A DNA stretch of 64,000 bases from positions 88,831,181 through 88,895,180 of the forward strand of contig NC_044984.1 in NCBI RefSeq assembly GCF_008728515.1, in the 5' to 3' direction. Shown piece by piece: positions 12,095 through 24,549 of the stretch. Under the pieces are notes generated by a model, which saw only the letters and a program-made list of their open reading frames with translations, did no database searches and was not told the origin of the DNA. The translations under genes and the position numbers were made by a program. The stretch comes from Papio anubis. Its lineage: Eukaryota; Chordata; Mammalia; Primates; Cercopithecidae. Each line of letters begins with the position of its first letter. The stretch's first letter is position 1.

Positions 12095-12200
12095 GAACTA
12101 ACACTTTCCATGCATTGTCTCATTTCATCCTTACAGTCATCCTATGAGCTAGGCACTATTATCATTCCCATTCACTACTGATGCAGAAATGTTCTTTAAA
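12095..12200 (+). repeat. MIR-like fragment
   Basis: The MIR core phrases TCATTTCATCCTTACAGTCA and CTATGAGCTAGGCACTATTA are clear. Confidence 0.7.
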
Positions 12201-12784
12201 TGAATCTCATATCTTTTTCCTATAAAAGTCAAAGAGATGACATTAAATCTTAGAAAAAGCATTTTTGTAGGTAGACTAGATAATGCATGTATATTTTAAA
12301 AATAATCTCCTTTCATAAACTTTCATTGAAATATTTCTTGATCTTTGTTGAAATTACTTTTCTAAACTTACAATTCACGTAAATTTCAAGCATCCATTAA
12401 ATAAATAGCTAAATTGCTTCAAAATATGTGTTCATATGTATACATGATTGTTTCTTTAGCTTATTTTTGCCAAATAAATATCACACAGAAACTAGATATG
12501 TGTATCTTAAAAAACAGAAGCCTTACTAGATAAATTATATTTGTGAGCAAACATTTGGGAAGTTTTCACTTGGAGGAACATGCAAAGTTATCAACAGGGA
12601 GTAAGCTATAGCGTAGATGACTTCATTTTAATAGGAGACGGAAAATGTTTAACATACTTTAATCTATAAATACAATCGGATCACTTTAAAAAGTTCACCA
12701 GGTTCTCTAGCACTGAAAGCACTGAAGCAGAGAATGAAGAGTCCTGTATGAAAGACGTTCTAAAAGGGATTCTGCTTTGGACAA
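12200..12784. other. intron, nothing recognised
   Basis: AT-rich unique sequence without splice-flanked frames. Confidence 0.55.
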
Positions 12785-13217
12785 TGTATTCGTTTCCTAG
12801 GTTGCCATAATAAAATACCAGAAACCACGCAGCTTTAAATAACCGAAGTTTGTTCTTTCACAGTTTTGGAGGCTATTAGTCTGAAATCAGGGTGTGTTGA
12901 CAGGCCTTCTTCCCGTAAAATCTGCAGGGAAGAATCTTTCCTTGCCTCTTTCTAGGAAGCTTCTGAAGCACTTAAATCTCTGCCTCCACCATCATACAGT
13001 GTTCCCCTCAAACCCATCTGTTTCCATCTCTCTTCTCCTCTTTTTTTAAGGACACCAGTAACACTGAGTTAAAGGCCCATCATACTCCAATATGACCTCA
13101 TCAACTTAACAAATTATATCTGTAATGACTCTACATCCAAATAAGGTCACATTCTGAGGTACTAGGAGTTAAGACTTCAACATATCCTGGTTGGGGATAC
13201 AACTTGACTCATAATAG
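12785..13217 (-). mobile_element. MLT1-like MaLR LTR
   Basis: Plus text runs TGTATTCGTTTCCTAGGTTG...GACTCATAATA, the reverse complement of the common MLT1-type LTR. It is therefore sense to CEP83. No target duplication seen. Confidence 0.7.
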
Positions 13218-13309
13218 ATTCAAAGAAAAAATAGATGATTACCAACTCTAACATGCTGAGGCTCTAGGTATGTTAGAAACAGACAGTGCAATATATGAAC
13301 AACAATCCC

Positions 13310-13590
13310 AATTCATTCATTTATTTCAATTTTTCATGTCATTCATTCAACAAATAGGTGTTTACTAGGCATTATCCTAAACACTGAAGACACACTGAAA
13401 AAAAGTTCTTGCCTTCATGGAGCCTGAATTCAAATAAACAGGTCATCATTTATGAATATTTACTATGTGGCAAGTATGGTAGTAAAAATGTAGATGTTAT
13501 CTCATTAGTCCTCACAACTCTTCTTGTTAAGCAGAAACTTTTATCCCCTTTACCACACGAGAAAACTAGGCATAGAGACATAGTTACTTG
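13310..13590 (-). mobile_element. L2-like fragment
   Basis: TTCATTCAACAAATAGGTGT and GCCTTCATGGAGCCTGAATT are typical L2 text read from its complement. Confidence 0.6.
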
Positions 13591-13599
13591 TTGAAGGTA

Positions 13600-13765
13600 T
13601 CATCTTCTGGAAGAATTGACCCTTTTTTTCATTATAAAATGTCCTTTTTATCTTTAGTGATACTCTTTGTTTGGAAGTCTCTTTTATCTGATATTAATAT
13701 AGCTACTCCAGCCTTCTGGATGTGCTTTACTTACTTTCTGGATGTGCTTGGTACAAATAATCACG
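13600..13765 (-). mobile_element. small L1 ORF2 fragment, minus strand
   Basis: GTCCTTTTTATCTTTAGTGA and TCTTTTATCTGATATTAATA match the complement of L1 ORF2 text. A duplicated TTCTGGATGTGCTT is seen near its end. Confidence 0.5.
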
Positions 13766-14884
13766 TTTAGATGTCACTCTCACAAAACAGAATTAAATTT
13801 ATAATACCTGAAGAATCTCTCAACTATCTTGGGTTCAGCATTCACAGCTTCCATTCACACAAGGCTCTAAATTTTTGCAAAACAAATTAATGCACTGATT
13901 GTATAGGCTTAAATTACATTTCCCTCTTCAATTTACATTTCTGAGGTTTCTATTTGTATACTTAAATGTCCTAAATATACCTAGGAATGAAACAGTGAGC
14001 ATAGTGGAGGCTCCAAGCCAGGCTTCGTGGTGTTCCCAGCAATGGTAGATTTCAAAAAGTTATTGAATGACAAACTTACAAGGCTTCTGTCAAAGGATAT
14101 CTAAGAGTTAGGTGATATGCCAGACAGGTGACTTGAAAGATGCCTTCTTACTCTCTGAACTTCTGACTCTAATATTAATAATACCTTATTATTTGTACCA
14201 AGTAGATTGTTAGGCAGAAATAAATAGCTGGTGCTCTTCAGAGATTAAATAAATACAGGAAAATATTATTCGTGAGAACCTACTAATTTAAAATTTACAG
14301 GAAATTTGACTGGAGTTTAAAGTCTGGCTTTGGTCTACTTTCCAGACAAATGAAAAAATGAATAGTGTGAAAATTATCTAAAGAAACTGTACTTCAGCAC
14401 TTCGGAGATAACCATCTTTTGCTTTACAAACCCATTTGCTTTACGATGTACACAAAAATTATGTGCACATACTGTTTTTACAGTCTCTTTTAAGAAGCTC
14501 CTTACGAACAGCTATCTTTTTTTTAGTTTACTTTCAGTTATAATGTATATACAAATATTAGTAAATCTTTCTTTTAAAAAAATTCTTTAATTCTGGATTT
14601 TTATCAATTCAAACTCACTTTTTCCCTAATTATTCTTAATGGTAAAATATTATTTATATCAGAATAGGCAATATAATACCAATTTACATAAAATAATAGT
14701 TTAATGGCTCCCTTACATGGTAGCTAACACTCTAAAATATATGAAAGAAGATTAAATTGTACCACTTGGAGATACAGCAAAGTAATCACTAAGGATATAG
14801 ACAGAAATTGCCAAATTCACCAAAACTACTTACTTCCATTACATATCTGACTACTTTTGTACTAACTCAAATATATTTTCTCAC
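13766..14884. other. intron, nothing recognised
   Basis: The intron downstream of the second coding exon's donor. No further exon was found between 6166 and 14885. Confidence 0.55.
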
Positions 14885-15035
14885 CTGCAGTTTCATTTCT
14901 TCTAAGTCTTTAGTTTTCTCTACTAATTCTCCTCTTAGTTCTTCAAGCAGCAGCTGAAGTTTTTCCTGCTGAGTTTGCTTTTCATTAAACAGGTGCTTGA
15001 GTTCATTTTGTAACTTTACATATTCATTATGCAAC
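14885..15035 (-). CDS. CEP83: CEP83 second coding exon, residues 58-108
   Basis: 151 bp. The acceptor AACCAG lies above 15035 and the donor CTGCAG|GTGAG lies at 14884 and below. The first base completes Arg58, then 50 codons follow and end exactly on a codon (phase 0). The product is strongly coiled-coil, with heptad-spaced Leu and many Glu/Lys/Gln (KLQNELKHLFNEKQTQQEK, then LLLEELRGELVEK). There are no cysteines and no catalytic motifs, as expected for a structural appendage protein. Length, phase and composition fit the flanking exons. Confidence 0.95.
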
Positions 15036-15746
<711 letters not shown>

Positions 15747-15880
15747 CTAAGGCAGAATCTCAGAAGGCCAAATTATACCTGCGCAGAGAAAAAACATAAT
15801 TTGCGATCAGTAAAAGTAAGCTTCCTTTAATGTTACATATTTTTATCACTTTTATTATTCTCCTTATCTTTTCTTTTCTT

Positions 15881-16171
15881 GTTTTTTTTTTGGGGGGGGG
15901 GGAGGAGTCTGCCCAGGCTAGAGTGCAATGGTGTGATCTCGGCTCACTACAACCTCTGCCTCCCAGGTTCAAGCGATTCTCCTGCCTCAGCTTCCTGAGT
16001 AGCTGGGATTACAGGTGCCTGCCACCATGCCCGGCTAACTTTTGTATTTTTAGTAGAGACGGGGTTTCACCATGCTGGCTAGGCTGATCTCCAACTCCTG
16101 ACCTCAGGCGATCTGCCTGCCTTGGCCTCCCAAAGTGCTGGGATTACAGGTGTGAGCCACCATGCCCAGCC
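15881..16171 (-). mobile_element. Alu, minus strand, 135 bp upstream of the CEP83 start exon
   Basis: An Alu with a T tract followed by a run of G; its 3' end near 15881 is damaged. It is sense-oriented in CEP83 pre-mRNA. Confidence 0.95.
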
Positions 16172-17015
16172 TATCCTTATCATTTTTATTACAAAGCCCA
16201 ATTCTCAGATTTTAATTGTTCATAAAACAAAATGCAAATATAAAGCCGAATCACACCTCGAAAAATTTTCTTTATTTCCATGCAGCTTCTGTGACCATAA
16301 AAATCACATCTTCAAGTATTAACCTAGCTCCACTAGAAGCACAGACTTCTCCAGTTTAGGTAGTCTTAAATTCACAAACCAGTGTTGTGTTTCCTGAAGC
16401 TACTGCAGTAAGCTTCAAGTATAGATCCTGGTACAAAATCCATACTTCCAAATTAGAGGAAAAGCTATTTGGAACCTGGTAACTGGCTGGGGAGAATCAA
16501 GGTCTTCAAAAGGTGACTTCCAGCAAGTAACTATGTCTATGATTAATGCTTTGAAGAGTCTTTTATTTGACACAACGCAAGCTGCACCCAGACTGCAGAT
16601 TCAGATGAGAAATTAGTCAACACATAAATATTGATCAACTCCTATTTGTTACACACTGTTAAGAACAGAAAACTAAATCTACCTAGCTCCAAAAGCACTG
16701 ACTCGGTATTACGAACGTCACTGTTTATTTCATCTAGAAGTAAAAAATGATATTTCAAAGTGTTCTTATAACTAAGAACAAAAATTTTAATTAAAATAGT
16801 TGTCTCCTTTCTTTCTCTAGTCCCATAATACATATATACATATACACATATATATACACATACACACACACACATATATACATACATATTTTTTTCCTGA
16901 TAGAATCTTCCTTAGTCATGGGTTATTAACAAATCACTTCTTATAACAAAAAAAAATCTTTGTCCTATGCAAATAAACCATTATTCAGCCTTGCTTGAAT
17001 TATACCATCTCTGAT
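16172..17015. other. intron; (TATACACA)-type simple repeat at 16829-16890
   Basis: Mixed TA/CA dinucleotide tract. The remainder holds nothing I recognise. Confidence 0.6.
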
Positions 17016-17099
17016 AAATTAGTGTGATATCTACATATTACTTAAGACAACCTTTAAACTATAATTGCAGTTGTTTTGGTTTACTCTGTTATATTTTAA

Positions 17100-17680
17100 C
17101 AGACGGGGAAAAGTCCCGCAAGAACATTATACTCCTTACTCTTAGGTTTAATGTGCACTGGGATTCAATCTTTGTAAATACAGAACGTGCTATCTGTAGC
17201 AGCTACCACAAAATTATCCTGCCAAAAGTATACATTTGCCAAGGATTAATGAATTGCATCATAAAATTGGCATTCAATTTTTACTCCACTGTGGGTAAAA
17301 TGCTATCAAATAGAATCTCATGCTCCAACGAAATCTTTCGTGAAAAGAAGAATCAACTGATGTGGCAAACTTCATTGTTGTCTCATATTAAGAAATTGCT
17401 ACAGCCATCTCAACCTTCAGCAACCACTACTCTAAATAGTTAGCAGCCATCAGCAGAAAGGCCAGACCCTCCATCTGCTAATAGAGGATGACTTACTGAA
17501 GGCTCAGGTGATCAACAGTATTTTTTAACAACAAAGTACTTTCTAATTAAGGTATCTACATTTTTAAGACATAATTATATTGTAAACTTCACAGACTACA
17601 GTATAGCGTAAACATAACTTTTCTATGCACTGAGAAACCAGAAAATTCATGTGACTTGCTTTATTGTAGTAGCAATCCAA
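17100..17680 (+). mobile_element. Tigger-like (Tc1/mariner, pogo group) DNA transposon fragment
   Basis: CAACCTTCAGCAACCACTAC, GACTACAGTATAGCGTAAAC and TGACTTGCTTTATTGTAGTA are familiar from the 3' half of a Tigger-type element. A 139-codon open frame (17024-17443) overlaps it and is probably decayed transposase text rather than a gene. Confidence 0.55.
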
Positions 17681-17689
17681 ATAAGTTAA

Positions 17690-18560
17690 AATAAGGAAAC
17701 ACTAATTGCTAAATGTAAGGTTAGGTTTACTCTTGGCTTCTTAAAGCTTTATAGGAAGAAAAAATATTTGGGGATTAATAAATACGTTTGGCTCCACATT
17801 AAAAATTATTCTACGGAAAAAAATACATTTTTAAAGATTATAAAATGTGTATTTATAAAATGTTGATATGTGACAGCTCAAAATTGCTTACTTCCTAGGT
17901 TCTCACTAAAAATTAAGATTACTAAGATTTAACTAAAAATTAAGATTACTAAGAGTTAAAATTCTAGTTAATACATACAATTCTGTATGCAAAGTGTACA
18001 AGAAAAAAACAAAATTTGTTTTTGGTGAAAAATTGTTTTAAAAGACATAAAAATGTTTTTATTTAAAAAGTAGTTTGTCTAATTCAGAGGTTATTGAAAG
18101 ATTATTTCAAAATATGAATTTGGAAAAACATAAAAACAAGGCAGAAAGTAACAAGCGAAAAACAGATACAAAAACTATGACAATGTATTTTTGGTAAGAA
18201 AAGAGAATGACAGTAATTTTTTGTATAAAAAAATCTTATGTGGTTGAAATGACAGAAAAAAAGGGAAGTAAATTTTTGTCCTAAGGTAAAATGATTGTTT
18301 CAATATAGAAAAGAGAAATATAAGGCAAAACTAAAGGATTAAGCAAGTTGTAGAAGGTCTGGGCAAATTATGAAAGGTTTGTGAGAGATGAATCTTATGA
18401 AAGAAATTTTATTTGTGAACAAGTTGGCTAAGATGAAAAGTAAACTATTTATAGGTTTGTCTTAAAATTGACTCCTCATATCAAAAGTACACTGATACAA
18501 AACTAAAATTTGATCTTCTCTTTTAAAACAAGATTTTCTTAGAGTACTGACTACTCTCAA
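17690..18560. other. AT-rich intron with a 27-bp tandem duplication
   Basis: Besides the duplication at 17905-17954, the segment is A-rich LINE-like debris without recognisable frames. Confidence 0.55.
17905..17954. repeat. 27-bp-period direct duplication
   Basis: ACTAAAAATTAAGATTACT followed by AAGA occurs at 17905-17927 and again at 17932-17954 without mismatch. Confidence 0.95.
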
Positions 18561-18563
18561 TGA

Positions 18564-18653
18564 AAAAATAATAAAAGTACATTTTAAGACAAAAAAACAC
18601 CACTATTTAAAAATAATAAAAGTAGATTTTAAGGCAAAAAACCCCACTATTTA
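18564..18653. repeat. 45-bp tandem duplication
   Basis: The two units, each beginning AAAAATAATAAAAGTA, differ at only a few positions (CATTTTAAGAC versus GATTTTAAGGC). Confidence 0.95.
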
Positions 18654-18654
18654 A

Positions 18655-19230
18655 AATGGAGAGAGAAATTAACAATGATAAAGGTTAAATACACCAGAAA
18701 GATGTGATGATTTTAAATTTATATGCACTTACTATGGCCACTAAATATGTAAGGCAGAAGTTGTCAAAACTCTAAGGAGAAATAGACAAATTCACAATGA
18801 TAAGAGGAGAATTTCACCACTATTCTTGGTAACTAATGGGACAAGATGATTTTAAAAAATAATCAGTAAGAACACAGATAATTTAAACAACACAATTAAC
18901 CATGCTGACCTAACTCACATATGGAAGACTATACTCCATAACTATGGAATACACACAACTCACAAGTATACACATAACATTTATAAATATCGACCACATG
19001 CCAGGTATTTTTTAAAAATTTCAAACGTTTTAAAAGACCAAGATCATACAAGACACCTTCTCTGACCACAATGCTATTAAACTAAAACTCAATACAAAAA
19101 ATAACCAGAAAAGCCACGTGTTTACAAAGTAAGACACACATTTCTAAATAACTTATGAATCAAAGAAAAGGTCAAAATAGAAATTAGAAAATATGTAGTA
19201 CCAAATGAAAATTGATACCCCATTTCAAAA
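18655..19230 (+). mobile_element. L1M ORF2 fragment
   Basis: Phrases such as GGAGAAATAGACAAATTCAC and AAAACTCAATACAAAAAATA are endonuclease-region L1 text. There are frequent stops. Confidence 0.7.
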
Positions 19231-20047
19231 TTTATGGAATAAAGGTTTCTACTTTGAGGAAGATGGAGCAGATACACATTTTCCTTTTAAACTCATTAAT
19301 ACAACTAAGAGTGCTGGATTTAGGTATATGACAAACTTAAGACTGAATAACGGAGACTAGAAGGCTGACCACCTAAGGACCTGAGAATGCAAGGACAAAT
19401 ACAGTGGTGAGTTTAGTTCCCTGGGCTTTCTTTTTCATATATCTCAGACACAAAGCTGAAGAACCTGGCAACCAGGAAACACCAATTAATTCAGACAAAT
19501 AAGTCTTGAACAAAAAAAGCCTATTCTCTAGCCAAAGGAACAAAAAAGAGGAAGCCTAGCAAGATAATATGTAGACAATTACCATGCACTCTATCCAAAC
19601 ACCACACACATACACACACACAAAACTGCAGTTCCACCTCCATCCACACAAGCAAAGATCAGGTGGAAGCCAAGGTAGGCTATAATAAAATACCCTAGTA
19701 CTGGGCCAAGATGGTGCACAAGAAGATTGACTAGAAAACAGAAACTTCCATTGCTTCCTGAAAATATAATAAAGCTCAATGATCCCTCAATGTCAGAGGA
19801 GACGACACAGAAAACCTAAACTTTCACCTTCACCAACAGTAACAAAGAGGACCTCCCCCACCCCACTGAAGCGCTGGCACAGAAGGCCTAGTTAGGACAG
19901 GCACAACCACCAACAGTAAAGATATCAGTGAAGATCACATGGAGAGCCAGAACTACAGCTACCTGGCAATAACAAAGACCCCCTCCCGCAAGCTCCCTCC
20001 CAAAAAAACTAAAGTGTCAACAGAGGCCAATTTAGAAACCTCGACTT

Positions 20048-20357
20048 GCTAGGCACTATGGCTTGTGACTGTAAATCCCAGCCACTCAGAAGGTGAGGTG
20101 GAAGGATTGCTTGAGGCCAGGAGTTCGAGACCAGCCTGGGCAACAGTGAGATCCTGTCTCAAAAAAAAAAAAAAAAAGTCATTAGCTGGGCATGGTGGCA
20201 TGTGCCTATATGCCCAGGTACTTGGGAAGCTAAGGTAAGAGGATTGCTTAAGCCCAGTTCAAGGCTGCAGTGAGCTATGATTATGCCACCACACTCTAGC
20301 CCAGGCAACAAAGCAAGACTCCCACCTCTTAAAAAAAAAACACAAACAAAAAAAAAC
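20048..20357 (+). mobile_element. Alu, older (J-like)
   Basis: Both arms are divergent, with a long A-linker at 20161-20176. Confidence 0.9.
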
Positions 20358-20515
20358 CTTGTACTTCCACCCCCACCTGGCAAAAACAAGGTAGTACACC
20401 CTCTTTCCTCTACCAGAAAAGTGTCAGAAAAAGCCAGCTAAAACAAAAGGTTTAGATAGAATCCATGGTATTATAATATCCAAAATGTCCAAGTTTCAAT
20501 ACAGAACCACTGGTC

Positions 20516-20829
20516 GGCCAGGCACGGTGGCTTAGGCCTGTAATCCAAGCACTTTGGGAGGCTGAGGCAGGTGGATCACCTGAGGTCAGGAGTTCAAGAC
20601 CAGCCTGGCCAACATGGCAAAACCCCATCTCTACTAAAAATACAAAAATTACCTGGGTGTGGTGCTGCATGCCTATAATCTCAGCTACTCAGGAGGCTGA
20701 GGCAGGAGAAACGCTTGAACCCAGGAGGCAGAGGTTGCAGTGAGCTGTGATCACACCACAGCACTCCCGCCTGGGTGACAGAGGGAGACTCCATCTCAGA
20801 AATAAATAAATACATACATACATAAATAT
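20516..20829 (+). mobile_element. Alu with (AAAT/ACAT)n tail
   Basis: Full length, starting GGCCAGGCACGGTGGCTTAG, within L1M text. Confidence 0.95.
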
Positions 20830-21091
20830 AAGAAAAGAAATCCACTGATCATATCAAGAATGAAGATTTCAAACTGAATGAAAAAAGGTAACAAGCCAAC
20901 ACTATGATGACAGAGATGTTATGGTTATCTGACAAAGACTTTAAAGCACTGATGATAAAAATGCTTAAACAAACAATGACAAACAAGCTTGAAATAAACG
21001 AAAAGAGGGTCACAGCAAAGAAATACAAGCCTCAGAAAAGAAGGTAAAAAGAACAACCAAGTGGAAATTTTAAAACTGAAAAATACAAGCT

Positions 21092-21388
21092 AAGCCTGGT
21101 GGCTCAAGGCTGTAATTCCAGCACTTTGGGAGGCTGAGGCAGGTGGGTCACTTGAGGCCAGGAGTTCGAGATCAGCCTGGCCAACATAGTGAAACTCCGT
21201 CTCTGCTAAAAATACAAAAATTAGCCAGGCGGTGTCGCATGCGCCTGTAGTCCAGCTACTCAGGAGGCTGAGGCAGGAGAACTGCTTGAATCTGGGAGGC
21301 AGAGGCTGCAGTGAGCCAAGATTGTGCCACTGCACTCCAGCCTGGGTGACAGACTGAGACTCTGTCTTTTAAAAAAAAAAAAAAAAAT
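21092..21388 (+). mobile_element. Alu within L1M
   Basis: Full two-arm Alu ending in poly-A, flanked by L1M ORF1-type text (AAACTGAAAAATACAAGC before it). Confidence 0.95.
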
Positions 21389-22914
21389 TCAATGACCAAA
21401 ATAAAAATATTAGATGAGCTCATCAGCAGAAATAGAAAGGAAAAGAATTAATACACTGGGAATACAGAACTACAGAAATTACTCAGCCTGAACAACAGAC
21501 AGAAAATAGACACACAAAATAAACAAGCAGCTCAGGGACTGTCAGAAGTAAAATAAAATACCTACCATTCCTGTTCTTGGAGTATGATTCCATTTATATG
21601 AAATATCCAGAACAGACAAATACACAGAAGGTAGACTGATGATTGCCAGGGGCTAAGGGAATGGGGAAATGAGAACTGACTGCTTTATGGGTACAAGGTT
21701 TTCTTTGATGCGGTAAAATGTTTTGGAACTAGACGGTGGTGGTTGTTACACAATGTTGTGAATGTAATAAATGCCACTAAATTATGTACTTTAAAATAGT
21801 TAATGTTATGCTACACTAATTTCACCTCAGTAAAAAAAGAAAAATAAACCTAGCAAACTAGAAACTTCAAAGTGCATCAGTCTCATGAAAGGTGCATATA
21901 AAAAGAGTATGTTAAAACACCATACCTGATTTTAAAATCTTAAAACATCTTTTTCTGAGAATGTGATCAAAACAAGAAAGTCCACTATTGCCACTTTTAT
22001 TCAACAGTGTATTGAAGAACTGGAACAAAACAAAGGAATAGAAGGTATAAAAACTAAAAAAAAAAAAAAATTCTTTATATACAGATGTTCTGATTGTGTA
22101 TGTAGAAAATCTAAAAAAAATCACAGAAAAATAATTAGAAAAAGCAAGTTAGCAAGATTGGTAGATAGAGCAATATACAAAAATTAACTGCATTCTATAC
22201 GCCAGCAACAAAATATTTTTATTTTTTCAATAGTGATATTCTTTAACAAAGTATTTTTAAAGACATTCTTAATAACATTAAAAAATACCAAAAGCCTAGG
22301 TAAAAAGATGTGCAAACTATTTACTATAGGAAAACTGTGGCTAGCTACTGAAACTAAAAAAGACCTAATAGAGATATGGATCAGGTATATGGATTAGAAA
22401 ACATTCTAAAGAGACAAATTCTCCCCAATCTACAGATGATACAATATCAATATCCAAATGAGTGTGTCTCTATGTGTGAGAAACTTAACATGCTGATTCA
22501 AAACTTTATGTGGAAATACAAAAGATTTCAAAGAAAAAAAAATGGGAGGACTTTACTATATATCAATACTTAGTATAAATATACAGTAATTAAGATGGTA
22601 TGGTATGCCGTTGGCTTAATTATAGACAAAGAGACCAATAAAACAGGATACAGCCCATAAACTGATCCACCCATATAAGATAATTTAGAACTAAGGTAGT
22701 TTTGCTGAACTGGAAGAAGAGAGTCTTCAATAAACGCCACTGGGACAACTAGATCACCTTGTAGAAAAAAACAAACTTGGGCCTTTCTTTATATTACACA
22801 CTAAAATTAATTCCATTTGGACTGAAATGTGAAAAGCAGAAGCAAAAAGTTGCCACAATATAGCAAAAAATATTCAGTAACTCAAGGCAGGAAAAATAGT
22901 ATGTCTAAACTCTA

Positions 22915-23070
22915 AAAGGTGATTCCCAGATAAATAATGAGACCAAGCACCTTTCTTTGTTTACTGGCCATTTAGATATCTTCTTTTATAAAATATCCAT
23001 TTGCATCTTTTGCCCAATTTTTTCTGTTGAATTGTCTTTTTAATTACTAATTTGTAAAAATTATTCATAT
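22915..23070 (-). mobile_element. inverted L1 block inside a plus-strand L1
   Basis: Its reverse complement contains TTGGGCAAAAGATGCAAATG and GAAGATATCTAAATGGCC, the L1 ORF2 segment that belongs between the plus-strand parts on each side. Confidence 0.75.
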
Positions 23071-23410
23071 TTAAATCTCAATGAGAAAACCAAAAAGACG
23101 ATAAGTCTGGAGAGGAGAGGATGCAAAGTTGTAGTGTAAACTGGCATATTCACTTTGGAAAAAAACTAGCATTATCTACTAAGGTTAAAAAAACACATAT
23201 ACTATGACTCAGTAGTTCCTCTCCTTGGCATATATCCACTTGAAATGTGGTAAATACAGGTACAAAAAAGATTTATATGATACTGTCCATAGCAGTATTA
23301 TTCCTAACAACTGAAACGTAGAAACAAATCCAATGACCATCAATAGCTGAAGAAACAAACAGTGGTATAATGGAACTAGTACTATACTGTAATAAAAATA
23401 AGCTATAGAT

Positions 23411-23638
23411 CAAGCTTGTCCAACCTGTAGCCCATAGGCCACCTACAGCCTATGATGGCTTTGAATGCAGCCCGACACAAATTCATAAACTTTCTTAAAA
23501 CCTTATGAGAGATTTTTTTGCATTTTTTTTGTTGTTGTCATTCATCAGCTTTCATTACTGTTAGTGTATTTTATGTGTGGCCCAAGATAATTCTTCTTCC
23601 AGTGTGGCCCAGGGAAGCCGAAAGACTGGACACCCCTG
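23411..23638 (-). mobile_element. MER30-like non-autonomous hAT transposon, 228 bp
   Basis: The terminal sequences CAAGCTTGTCC and GGACACCCCTG are imperfect inverted repeats. The 8-bp target duplication is CTATAGAT (23403-23410) / CTACAGAT (23639-23646), one mismatch. It is nested in L1 text that resumes on both sides. Family name from memory of the consensus. Confidence 0.85.
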
Positions 23639-23764
23639 CTACAGATACTCTATACATAGGGTGGATATTACAGACATACTGTCCAGAAGAAGCCAAACAC
23701 AAAAGAATATACACTAAATTATTACAAATATATAACTTATTACAAATATATAAAGTTTAAAAAT

Positions 23765-23985
23765 TTAAAAAAGCACTATAGTATACAGGGGATACATGCT
23801 TAGGGATAAGCATGCATAAAGAAAGGAATTAATTATCATTAAAGTCAAGAAAATATTACTTGATGAGGCTAGTAATGTTCTACTTCTTGAGTTCTGCAGA
23901 TACATGGAGGTTTGCTTTGTAACTTGCTTTGTAAATCACTCAGCTATACGTTGTTGTGTACTTTTCTATATGTATATTATAATTT
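23765..23985. other. intron, nothing recognised
   Basis: A short AT-rich gap between the L1 piece and an Alu. Confidence 0.5.
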
Positions 23986-23989
23986 ATAA

Positions 23990-24286
23990 TTTTTTTTGAG
24001 ACATTCTGTAATCCATACTGGAGTGCAATGGCACGATCACAGCTTACTACACTGTCAATCTCCCAGGCTCAAGTCACCTCAGTCTCCCAAGCAGCTGGGA
24101 CTACAGGTACATGCCATTAAGCCTGGCTTTTTACAATTTTTTTTTATTTTAATTTTTATTTTTATTTTGTAGAGACAAGGTCCTGCTTTGTTGCCCAGGC
24201 TGGGCTTGAACTCCCACACTCAAGCCATCCTCCAACCTTGGCCTGCTAAAATGCTGGGATTACAGGAATGAGCCACTGCAACCAAC
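23990..24286 (-). mobile_element. Alu, minus strand, older
   Basis: GAGACATTCTGTAATCCATA to CCACTGCAACCAACC; strongly diverged. Confidence 0.9.
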
Positions 24287-24549
24287 CTTATAATTCACAA
24301 TTTTTTAAAAAGGGACTTAGAAGGGAGAGTGACTCAAAAATTGGGATCAGCATCATGTCAAGGACCGTAGTCCTTTTCATCGTTCTTCCAACAAATCCTG
24401 TTGGCTTAATTCTCCTCATGGTTGTGAGGCTACCACATGGATATGTAATATTCATTTTTTAAAAATTTCTTCTACTAGTTCTTTTATCCATGTGCTTGTT
24501 TACAGTCCTTTAAGTAAAATTTACATATAATGAAATGCACAAATATTAT

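Larger units (their letters stand above)
19240..21845 (+). mobile_element. L1M copy with its ORF2 deleted, split by three Alus
   Basis: 5' part: GAAGATGGAGCAGATACACA and GGGCCAAGATGGTGCACAAG. Middle: ORF1-type text (TCTGACAAAGACTTTAAAGC, AATGGAAATTTTAAAACTG-like). The 3'UTR resumes at 21580 (GATTGCCAGGGGCTAAGGGA to the end near 21845). The ORF2 body is absent. Confidence 0.7.
21900..23765 (+). mobile_element. L1 ORF2-3' fragment carrying a MER30-like insertion and an inverted block
   Basis: ORF2 text runs from TCAAAACAAGAAAGTCCACT through AACATGCTGATTCAAAACTT to the terminal region. A block at about 22915-23070 reads on the opposite strand but matches the L1 text expected at that point. Stops throughout. 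Confidence 0.8.

Noticed and set aside
16829..16890. Regularly spaced repeats that could suggest a CRISPR-like array
   Set aside because: A simple TA/CA dinucleotide tract in primate DNA, with no repeat-spacer structure.
17024..17443. 139-codon plus-strand open frame, the longest in the window
   Set aside because: It overlaps Tigger-like transposon text, has no recognisable domain in its first half and no splice or promoter context. Treated as decayed transposase or chance.
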